Shown: in pieces, positions 36,763-47,500 of the stretch
Position numbering within the stretch: the first letter of the stretch is position 1
Layout of the letters: the number at the start of each line of letters is the position of its first letter
Assembly (NCBI RefSeq): GCF_000003815.2
Contig: NC_049992.1
Span: forward strand, 4,409,514-4,473,513
Origin: Branchiostoma floridae
Taxonomy: Eukaryota; Chordata; Leptocardii; Amphioxiformes; Branchiostomatidae
Length of the DNA stretch: 64,000 bases
Direction of reading: 5' to 3'
The notes under the pieces: generated by a model
The model's database searches: none
What the model saw: the letters and a program-made list of their open reading frames with translations, nothing else
Told to the model about the DNA's origin: nothing
Position numbers and translations under genes: made by a program

Positions 36763-37306
36763 TTCCGTATAAAATGTAACTTCAACTTTGCAATCAGGAA
36801 GAGTAGCAAGAGTTTAGAAATATAAAGTCTTTCTGATCAGCAGGGCCATGTTGTATCCGATCCGCACAGAAGATTTGTGGCAAGAAAAACAACTAATTAG
36901 GAGATTAAATACTAACGGTATACGTGAGAAAATGACATTATTAAACAGATAGCTATAGCTTTATGTACATAAACTACATGCTATTTGGTTTCGATTTCCG
37001 CGTATCTTTTTCGGAATGCTTCCAATCTTTTTTATTTGCTTTACAAATAAATTTACCACAAGAAAAGCATGGCATACATCATTAAACTACACAAATTTAA
37101 AATAACAAAACTAATACATAATATCAGGGTACAATGTCCATTCTAGTAGACTTTGAGTCCATATCACTGCTCATTACAAATGGGCAATGTGTAATTTACC
37201 CTACTTGCCAATATGTTTTGTGAAGTTTTATTTCCGGTTCAAACATCCAAGCAGAATATATTTTTCATGATACGTCACAATGAAAAATAAAACAATACCT
37301 CTTACT
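36763..37306. other. Unassigned intergenic sequence
   Basis: AT-rich, no open frame of note, no recognised repeat. Confidence 0.5.
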
Positions 37307-37561
37307 TCATGTCGTCTTGCTGTTCTGGGGTCCAGTGACCACGATGCTAGGGTTGGAATCCCAGCTCGCTGTTCTGAGCTCAAGATCCCACGGAACTCGT
37401 TTGACAGTTAACGTCGCTCGTGCCTTGTCCAAGGAGAGCCACGCCCGAAGCAGATTATACTGAGCAATCACGCGTTTATCGATAACGTTAGAAATACGCG
37501 ATGACCAGTGCCATACAGCTAGGTCGACATCCTTGACCGAGCCAAAGAAATTCAGAATCAC
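37307..37561 (-). CDS. Doubtful exon resembling the stalk exon
   Basis: Open frame without an ATG start. After AAG/ it reads DVDLAVWHWSS, then VPWDLELRTASWDSNPS and GPQNSKTT followed by TGA. The opening DV-DL--AVW and the LEL-T-S-D-x2-SI spacing recall the stalk exon of C and D (DVNDL...[14 protein letters not shown]). A pyrimidine-rich tract precedes the AAG. It could be a remnant stalk exon of another family member or chance coding. No partner exons were found nearby. Confidence 0.3.
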   Translation of the reverse strand: MILNFFGSVKDVDLAVWHWSSRISNVIDKRVIAQYNLLRAWLSLDKARATLTVKRVPWDLELRTASWDSNPSIVVTGPQNSKTT

Positions 37562-37758
37562 AAATAAATCAGAAAATTAAAGTAACAAAAATTCCTGTAT
37601 TGTTGATCGCTGGTAGACAATCTCTGAAGAGAGAAACAGGTTCGAACTGACTTCTAGACTAATTACAAAATCACGCACTTACGCTGCAGGAAATAACCAT
37701 GCATGATTTAAACCAAGCTAGCTCTCGAGCTTCATTCACATTAAATAGCTACAGGCAT

Positions 37759-37900
37759 CGTGACGTCACTCGGGCGTGGGTCACGTGGCGTAACCACAGG
37801 GTCCTGGGTTCGAATCCTACCATGCTACCGATCTTGTGCCCTTGGAAAAGGTGCGTAACGCGAGGTTCTTCTACATTAGGCGAAAATCGATCGGACGAGG
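37759..37900 (+). repeat. tRNA-derived SINE remnant
   Basis: A perfect tRNA-type B box GGTTCGAATCC stands at 37807-37817, followed by CTTGTGCCCTTGGAAAAGG, a body seen in invertebrate tRNA SINEs. No convincing acceptor stem closes, so it is not called a tRNA gene. Confidence 0.6.
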
Positions 37901-38042
37901 AGTCTGCGAGCTCTAAATTACGAGGAGGCTTGACCCTAACGAGAAGGAGGGAACTCTGCCATTTGTTCGTCGGCATCAGGGTCATACCTCCTCGTAATTT
38001 AGAGCTCGCAGATTCGTCGTCCGATCGATGGGGGGGGGGGGG
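37886..38042. repeat. 43-bp inverted repeat ending in a run of 13 G
   Basis: Arms 37886-37928 and 37987-38029 pair with two mismatches around a 58-nt loop, followed at once by G13 (38030-38042). Another G14 run lies at 38743-38756. Confidence 0.85.
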
Positions 38043-39130
38043 TATTACTCAACTCGATAACTGGTTTATTGCATACAAATAGTACAAGTAGTCCAGAAAT
38101 AGCAGCCGAGGCTGAATTGTTTCAGACTTTACAAACGAATTAAAATCATTTACATTTCACGGGCTTTACATCACAATAGATTAAAACATGACAATTATTG
38201 CGAATGTAAAAATTGGTGCCTGCCTTCGAATTCAGTTGGGGAGTTTAAAAGGCGATGGGAGGAGAGGGCTGGGTTCCGTCTCCCCCAAACCGTGCCCCTC
38301 ACACATTGAATGATAACCTAATGCCTCTACGGCCTTAGGCAACGAGGCTAGCTTTACCTTTACAATTTAGTCCCTTTCTGTAACCAATATTTTTATAATT
38401 ACATTCACACTGCCCTTTAACATAGACATCACCCATTCTCACCTGGACGCGATGCCAGCTTTTTTTTTTACAAGAAATGGCTTAAGATTTTTTTGAAGCC
38501 TTTTGATTTTCTTTAAAAATTGCTTTTGATTTTTGCTTTTGATTACAAATTGTGGTAATTTTTACAAGTGAATGTTGTCTAGGAGTCGAAAGGAAAGGCT
38601 AACTGATACCTGTGGTAAAACCTGCAATGTTTTTATCAACCACCAGATGACCCCACTGAGCCAAGGCCTAGGAAAAAAATGTTATGTTTTTTGTTTCCCC
38701 ACCGACCCTAGAAAATCCTGCCATCCCTAGCCTTTTTTGGGTGGGGGGGGGGGGGGCTCTGTCAGGGGACACTTTTTTAAATCTGACATTTGAGTGATGC
38801 ATCGTTGAAGAATCGGTTGTTGAACATGTTCTGCTAATTCCTGGTGCGGTCGAAAATTCAAAACTACACCAAATACCTCTATTTACTTCATAAAGATCAG
38901 CCAACAGGTCAGAAAATAAGTTTAGGAGTTTGAAGCTGAAGTTTCGTAAAAATTATCTTACTCTGCGAGCCTATGGTCTGCAATACGGAACTTTCAAGTG
39001 GGGTAAGGAGCGCTCCCGGAGCCAGGCCTACCGTGACCATATATGGGCACCATAGGCTGGGCACGTGGGGCTGGGCATGAAGGGCCGACTGTACCATTAT
39101 ACGTGTGTGTGTGGGGGGGCTTTCCTACCT
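38043..39130. other. Unassigned intergenic sequence
   Basis: No gene. About 38245-38350 (GTTCCGTCTCCCCCAAACCGTG ... CTCTACGGCCTTAGGC) is a diverged copy of the repeat at 6010-6110 and 57620-57700. Confidence 0.5.
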
Positions 39131-39625
39131 GGGAAAAACCAATTTTCAATCAATTTTTTTACGTGTTCTATCATAAGAGCACCCCTTCTGTGATTCTGAA
39201 TCATTATTTTTTTAACAAATGAGTTTGATTACTCAAAAGACACCCCTTAGGTATTAGAGAGACCTTGGTCACGAGAGTCTGGAACTATAGGCTTTCTCCA
39301 AACTGGGAAAAAACAATTTTCAGTCAATTTTCATAATGTTTTCTATCACTAGAGCAACCATTCTGTGATTCTCAATCATCGGTTCTTAACAAATTAACTT
39401 AATTACCCAAAAGAGACCCCTTATAGCCTAGGGGAAGAGAGACTATGGTCACGAGAGGCTTAAACTAAGGGAGTTTTGCTAACTGTGAGAAACAAATTTT
39501 CAATCAATTTTTTAGATATTTTCTATCACTTTAGAGCATCCATTCTGTGATTCTCAATAATCAGTACTAGTCTTTAACGAATAAGCTTCATTATTTTAAA
39601 GAGACGTCTCGTGACCGTAGCCTCT
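39131..39625. repeat. Three-unit tandem repeat, period about 175 bp
   Basis: Units begin near 39131, 39304 and 39484. Each holds GGGAAAAA-CAATTTTCA-TCAATTTT, TTCTATCA---AGAGCA, CTGTGATTCT-AAT and AAGAGACCCCTTA, then a purine-rich GGTCACGAGAG end. Satellite-like; no similar array elsewhere in the window. Confidence 0.75.
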
Positions 39626-39999
39626 ATATTACTTAAAGAGGTCTCTTTTGAGGTCATAATAACTCACCCCACACAACAGCTCGCTATCGCAACCGTCCAA
39701 AAAGTCTGATTTAAAAAAAAAAAGAATTCGTATCACAGTTCTCAAAAATGCCGCCATCCTGATTTCTGACTTAGGGACTGACCACTTCAAATTAGTGGTC
39801 TGCACAGGCCAAGAAAATGGAACAAAACCTTGTTTCTTTTGCCAAATCCTGCACCATGCACTGTCTAATCAATGTAAAATTTCTCTTATATTTACCATGA
39901 CAAGGGCTGCAACAAGCCTGGAATAGGCTAAAATGATGTGTAAACTCAAACTGGGCCTTTTGCGGCTTCGTCAACAAGTGGTCACTGCCCTCGACACGT

Positions 40000-42900
40000 T
40001 ATCATGGTCACAAACACACACACACACACACACGCACACACACACACACACACAATGATAAAATCATAAGAAAGGTCGTAACAGGCAGGCAGTAGCCTGA
40101 GAGTGTTTTCCTGGTTAAATAAATGAAATGAAAATGAAATGAAATGAAATAAACAAAAGTTGTAACACAGACCTTACTGTATGTTGTACATATAACATTA
40201 TAACCTTTTTGGCGAAGGCAGTAAGAAAACATGACACCAACTATTGTCTAATGTAAGCTGTCTTTAATAAAGCAATGCCTCAGGTGTCAATTACAATTGA
40301 AAAACTAAGATGCACTTCTTTGTCACAGACTTTTAATAGTATCAAACAACTGATATCAGACGCATCCAGATGTTCACCATTTATTAATAGTCCTTGTTTT
40401 CATTTGCAGCTTTGGCCAATCCACTTTTTTTTGCACAATCCACCACTCTTAAATATGACATCATGATAGATACTCATTCACCTGCTTTATTTGTTTAAAA
40501 TCTCAAACAAAAAAATTAAAGATTAATTGCAATTTTCCAGGTTATAATGATATACACCTGCTTTATTTATTTAATCTCAAAAACTTTAAGATTACTTGCA
40601 GTTATTCTGGCTAAAAAGACATAGGTAAGGTATTTCAAGTTTGTTTTCCATTTTTCTTAGTTCAACCTCCATCCAAAATGCAAGCAGCATGCCCAAGCCA
40701 CTTAGTACACAATAGCTTACATAACAATGAGTGAGTTAACTCGTAACAGCTGAATAGCTTATTTAAGGTATCACATATTTGCCTCACATACGTACACATG
40801 GACTATTTTGTAAAAGAAAATTGGTGGAGCCCTTATATGTTGTCACATTTACATGTATAAACTTTGAACTCTAGTTACAAACAAAATGTATACTGCATGT
40901 CCAATGTTAGGAAACATCTTTCTGAGAGTAATGGCAGAGTAGCCTTGTAGTTAAATAAGTGGTCAGCAATCACTATGAAGATTAGGAATCTAATCTGTAC
41001 ACTCCTACCACCCTCACTTATTTTAACACTATTCAGATCAAGTGGTTAAACACAATTCATTTACAGTGACTCTTCTGAATTTGAATTGGCCTAAGGATAA
41101 GAATTTCAACGTATTTTTGCAAACATTTTGCAAACCTCTAAAGCTGTTTTTATTTATTTATTATCCTCCAGCATCAAACAAACTGGTTTTCCAGAGAAGC
41201 CCCAGTCTGCAAAAGTAATAAACTTTAAATGACGCACAATGAAACAACATTAAATCAGATGAAATACATTAAATTTTGTATGTACAGTATGTATAAAATG
41301 TCCTCCCCACGCCATACATGGTGCATATGTTAGTGCATCAAATCAAAGCTCTTTGGCCACACCACTTCATGCAATCACTACAGCACTGGGCTAGTCCAAT
41401 GGTAGTAATGTATGTGCTCAACTACCTTGATGATAATACTCTTTCCTATTAACTCTGAGTAATAAGCAAAGAGAGCGATACATCTATGTACCATAATACC
41501 ACAATGGAGTCAAACTTGCAAGCTAATATTAAGTATGGTAGAGACTATACTCACATGGCCATTGTATTGGTAAATAACATTAAATCATTGTCTAAATTAA
41601 GTCAGGAAACTATTTTTCATAAATGTATGTTGCTATATTGCTGCAGTTAACCATTTAGTTCTGAAGTTGATATTTTGAGACTTTGAGACTTTATTTGAAA
41701 ATCCTATAATGTTATATTCAATTAGTTTGAATAAAACTATTAAGCATCACTTTAAATTTCGATTCAAACCATTGTGAGTAACTCATGCTTTCTTCATAAT
41801 GATGGCTTGCTATTGTACTTCTAACATCACAAACACAAGTTAAACCTCATTTATGAAGTTAATAATATTCAAATACAGTGTAATCTCTACAACTGGACAA
41901 AAATGGAAATTTACTTCCGGATGTTTTGAGTGGCATCCATCACTCTTCTTCAGCATCATTAGGATGAACTGGCAGAAACAAGTCAATACAAGTAATATAT
42001 GTAAGATTGCAGTTGGACAAGTTGGACTTCCTTCAGATATTTGGAATAATCTTCAGATTTCCTAGAAAAGTCTCCAGATTGTTTCACACATTCTCCAGAT
42101 TGTTTGAAACAATATGGAGATTATTTCGAGATTGTTTGAAAAAAATCTCCAGATTGTTTTCAAACGATATCCAGATTTTTCAATATGATTTTACAATGAA
42201 TGTTGCAACTTCATTTTAGACTGATGATAATCAGTATGAGAATTGATCAGCATTGCTTTATTGTTAATGTGAGCTTTGATTTAAAACAGTTGAGAGGGTT
42301 TTGTATTTGGAAAAAACGGTAAAAAGGAAGCTATTTTGTCATATTACAGGTAGCTTCATGCACATACAACTAGCTCTTTACCCATACAGTTCTGGAACAG
42401 AGCAATCTGTCATATGTTTGAGAGATATTTGTAGTGACTTAGTCTTTTGAGTGAATACAGGACCAGTCCTGCATATTTCAATCTTTTTCTCCTCTGTTCT
42501 TGTGATCTTTTTCTGCAGAGAAACAAACTTAAAATGTCAGAGAAGGAAATATTTGTGCTTTGAATGTAGTTGTAGATGCGAGACCTAACTGTTCCTGTAT
42601 TCGTATCGTGTCAACAATGTTCTCTATCTTGCATTTTGAACCATACTTATTCAAGCAAGGACGTCCTTGCAAAAAGCTTGATTCAAGTTGTTGCTCTCAA
42701 TCCTCTGATCTCATCTTGACCGTTTCCTAATTTGTTTCTACTATATGATATCTAACAACCAGGAAAATGGTTTTACGTCTTTTTTTCAACAGTTACTTCT
42801 TCACACTGTCAATCAATAATGATTTCGAGTGTAGGACAGAACATTCTCCTTCTATACCATTGATTGCCTATTATAGTAAGCTTTTCAGTACGTACAGGAA

Positions 42901-43032
42901 AAGAGTCCTATACCATCTTTTATTCTGTTTTCTGAAAATATGAGCAACAGTCTTCACTGGATCTAACTCAGGATCTCTTGTTCCTTGTTTAGGGGATTAT
43001 ATTGCAAAATTAATTGATTGATACTTACTGTA
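40000..43032 (-). other. 3' flank block of gene D, no gene found
   Basis: Inverted homologue of 959-4483, with CA microsatellite (40014-40052), ribozyme-like repeat (about 41870-41970), palindromic minisatellite (42046-42175) and polyadenylation signal at 42919-42924 (minus). A retroposon tail sits at about 40083-40152. Confidence 0.75.
42046..42175. repeat. Near-palindromic minisatellite, D copy
   Basis: Same AATCTCCAGATTGTTT motif as 1768-1912, both orientations, with several unit-level differences. Confidence 0.7.
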
Positions 43033-44543
43033 TTATATTGGCTTCTTGCAAACATAGGAAAGAGGGGATTCGCACCAATTGTCATCCCACTGCCCTTTCT
43101 CTCCCCATCCAAGCCCAAAAGCGCTTTCTTTCTGTTGTAATGTTCAATATATCAGAAGGTTAGTAATACACAATGTCAAGTGACGCCACATCACTTTCGT
43201 ATGTTGGTTCTCTCATTAAAAAAAAACTTCATTTAAAGATCCATACCAAAACAGTAGCAGTATAATAGTCTGGGGGAAAAGTATGTACCCTGCTGTACAC
43301 AGTGCAGGGCCAGTAAACTAAAAATGCCAACTTCATATGTTGCCTTTAGATAATTTGCACATTTCAGCTATGCTGCTGGAATCCTTAAAAAAATATATGA
43401 AAGAAAAAAGTATAGTCATACCCTGGAGTATATCACACCACAGTCCTGTCCCCCGCCCCACCACTTGTCGTTAGGCTCTCCTGGAGCCCAGTTGGTGTAG
43501 GTAAGACGTGACCCATCCAACCATCTGAAGGAGCGTTTATCATGGCGTCTCAATCCGAACCAGACGACATGTCGTCTTATCCCCTTAGGGGCTGGAATTA
43601 TGTGAAAACAAACAAATTCAACGGAATACCACATTGTTACCTCCATTAAAGATTGAGGTATAGTTTTTGTTGTGTTTGTGTGTATCGCAGTGTCTGTGTT
43701 TCCGGATGTTTGCTGTCAGCATAACTCTAGGACTTCTGGATGTATTACAATAATATTTGGTGGGTAGGAACTGGAAAGACGAAGGTCAAGGTCAAATTTA
43801 GACCCCCTGTTATCTGACCTTGGCACTGCAGCAGAATTTCCATCTTTTGTATCTTTTGACCCGGACATGCCATGGTCTTAATTTTTTTGGTGGCAGATAG
43901 CTTGTGATGTAAGTTTAATGATGTATGTTTAGGCCCCCAAGCAGCTTGCACTTGAACTGCAGGGACATTTTTGTCGGAATCTCCCAAGGAGCATAATGGA
44001 ACATAGGAACGATGGATTTCCATGATATCTAGTATCCAGGTATCTTTTTTTAACTGTTATCTATTATCATTTTGTGATATGTCACAATGGCACACAGATT
44101 CCATTTCACATTAGGGCAGCGAGTCTTAGTCATTGTATTGGAAGGTGGGGGCAATCCTTCTCCTTCCACCACATTTTGCCTCCCCAAAGAAACCCTGGTA
44201 TCAATCAATTGAAAATGGTGAAAAGACCTGGCGGCACTAGGCCTAGGCTGAATTGCCCCATTGTTATACATACATTTATGCATTTAAAACTGCTGACTCA
44301 TCACAAAATCATTAGCATTACATACAAATACTTTACAGTAACAAAAAGAATCATATCAACATAATTGCCCACCATTCTTGATGAGATCTGCTACGAAGTA
44401 GTTCTCCTCCGGGCTGTTGATGGACGCAAGGTTTGCACCGTATGTCTGACATCGTGACTTTGCTGTGTTCCCGTCGACTTTGTCTCTCACATGCTTGTAG
44501 CAGTGGTTTTTGTACCAAGTCCACCCATTCTCGCATGGTTTGG
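43033..44543 (-). CDS. Gene D lectin head: three-exon C-type lectin domain
   Basis: Exon 44543-44373: [17 protein letters not shown]-x3-GANLASINS. Exon 43591-43422: [37 protein letters not shown]; two codons shorter than A, C and E in the loop after EPN. Exon 43131-43033: [20 protein letters not shown]. The 43592-44372 intron carries octamer-repeat fragments (about 43650-44050). Confidence 0.9.
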
Positions 44544-47500
44544 CTGCATTAACAAACATTAGTAAGCTGCATCAGCAAAGAAACAAAACAAACAAACCCA
44601 GTCTCATAATCTTGCCACAGGAGGCAAGATATCCTGTCTTTTTTGGCAATATATTTAATATTAGATTACATTTGAAGAATTCTGACAATTTGGAAACTCA
44701 CATATAGTAGCGTTGACACTTGGTGATGAAACTGATTTTTGTGGAGGTATTTCAGACATTTCAGACAGAAACAAATAAAGATCATCAACAGAAGCAGATG
44801 AGAATAATAACTCTTCTCCGGAGGAAAATGGCATATGAATCGGTCATGTGTCTACAAAATGTAAAACTATATACAGTAACTTTTGACAATGAAAGAGGGG
44901 AATTGAATCAAAAATAGGTAGTCTACTCCTAAATGAAAAAAAGAAGGAGTCTTAAAAGTAACTCACCTTGATTACAGTTCTGTCCAGTCCATCCAGGTGA
45001 GCAGGTACATTTGTAGCTTCCAATTATGTTCCTACAGAATCCATGCTGGCATGGGTTGCTGATACACTCATTAATGTCTGATAATATAAAAGAAATTATG
45101 ATATAATGATGACCCATTAACAATACCTGTTATCAAGAGACAGACATAAAGTATGTAGAATGAAGGGAAAATGTAACTCACCTTGCTGACAGTTCTGTCC
45201 AGTCCATCCAGGTGAGCAGGTGCATTTGTAGCCGCCATCTTTGTTCACACAGCGTGCAGGTTGGCATGGGTTTCTGATGCACTCATTGATGTCTGATAAA
45301 GGAAGAATTTAGATACAGTCCATCATCAAAGAATGGAAAGTAAGAAAGAAAGTAAGGATAAAACTCCAGATAAAATACTGCAATGTGAATGGTGGTGATC
45401 GCTATGTTGGCATGTTCCGTCTTAATAAAGTCAGCAACTCACTATATTGACAGTTCTGTCCAGTCCATCCTGTTTAGCATGTAAACTTTCTAAACAGCAA
45501 AACTCTTTAGCTACATGTACCCCCTTTTATATATATTCTGTCCATTACAGTACACAGTGGACTTAACTATTCATTGCAGCTAGATGCTACTTACATGTAA
45601 TAAATAACTCACCTTGCTGACAGTTGTGTCCAGTCCATCCAGGTGAGCAGGTACATTTGTAGCCGCCATTGTTGTTCACACAGTGTCCATGTTGGCATGG
45701 GTTCCTCGTACAATCATTAATGTCTGCATGAAGTGGATAAGATATATGATTTTTAGTTAAATCAATTTGAAACTCATTTAGCGGCTTAATACTTGCCAAT
45801 TAAGGATATTGGAATCAGGACATGGCAGAAGAAAAGCTATGGAAATAAAGACATACGTATGTACAGACTGAAGCAACATGGGGTGCACCTCTGAAATATT
45901 TCATACATATTGACTTATGCTAAGTTTTAATAATTTTTAAAAAAGTAAACATTGGAAAATACCTCACCTTGCTGACAGTTCTTTCCGGTCCATCCAGGTG
46001 AGCAGGTACATTTGTAGCCGCCATCGTTGTTCACACAGTGTCCATGTTGGCATGGGTTCCTGGTACAATCATTAATGTCTGCATGAAGTGCATAAAATAT
46101 ATGATTTTTAGTTAAATCAATTTGAAACTCACTTAGCGGCTTAATACTTGCCAATTAAGGATATTGGAATCAGGACATGGCAGAAGAAAAGCTATGGAAA
46201 TAAAGACATACGTACGTACAGACTGAAGCATTATGGGGTGCACCTCTGAAATATTTCATACAAATTGACTTATGCTAAGTTTTGATAATTTTGAATGTAA
46301 ACATTGGAAAATGCCTCACCTTGCTGACAGTTCTGTCCTGTCCATCCAGATGAGCAGGTACATTTGTAGCCACCAGGATTGTTCACACAGCGTCCATGTT
46401 GACATGGGTTCCTGACACACTCATTGAAGTCTGCGTGATATGGAAAAATATATAATTTGTAGTTGGACAAATTTAGAAAACTCACTTGTGGAATATGTCT
46501 GACATAAGAATCGACTTACAACATATGTTAAGCTTTGATAAAAGCATCGTCACTTTGTAAAATAACTCACCTTGCTGACAGTTCTGTCCAGTCCATCCAG
46601 GTGAGCAGGTACATTTGTAGCCACCATCTTGGTTCACACAGCGTCCATGTTGGCAGGGTTTCTTTCTACACTCGTCAATGTCTATTATACGATGTCAAAA
46701 CAGAGAGGAATGTGGTTAAATGGTATTTTTAGTTGAATTGAAAATGGGAACGTTATATCAGTATTACTAAATAAGCAACTTTTGAAAGACAATATTAACA
46801 GGGAAATTTCATACTTGGCCAGGTGGTAATAGTCTACGTAATTTTATGACATTGTAAATCTTTTCATATTCATTTTGATACACATCACCTTCCTGGCAGG
46901 TCTGTCCAGTCCATTCAGGTAAGCAGGTACATTTGTGGCCGCCATCGTTGTTCACGCATTGCCCGTGTTGGCATGGGTTCTTGGTACACTCATTGATGTC
47001 TGTGTAAGGAATCAAATATTGTTCCATTTTGTTAACTCAGAATCAGTAGCATAATGTTAGAATGGAGATGCTTGACTTTATTTGGATACACATAAATGTG
47101 AAGGGATAAAACAGTCTAGAAAAATAGCTCACCTTGCTGACAGTTTTGTCCAGTCCATCCAGGTGAGCAGGTGCATTTGTATCCGCCATTTTTGTTCACA
47201 CAGCGTCCATGTTTGCATGGGGTCCTGGTACACTCATTGATGTCTGTTGTGAATTTGATTAAGTAAAAGAATGAACATCAACTTACCATTGATCTAGCTT
47301 ATTCTTAAACCAATAGCATAATCCAGTCAAATAGATGAATTGTATTGACAAATTTCCCCAGATACGCTGATCTACAGAGAAACATTGTACAATAAACATT
47401 GTCTTTTTACTTAAAGATTATCAGTTTAGATTAAGTACTGTAATAGTTTCAATGTTAAAATAGCTAGGGGAAAGTTCTATTGATAGTTCAGGTTTGCTAT

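Noticed and set aside
37807-37817. A tRNA gene at the B box.
   Set aside because: No closing acceptor stem or anticodon arm at the right spacing; the following CTTGTGCCCTTGG body fits a SINE.
38668-38904. Minus-strand frame with APPPPTQKR as a proline-rich exon.
   Set aside because: The prolines are read from the G14 run; no splice sites or conserved partner.
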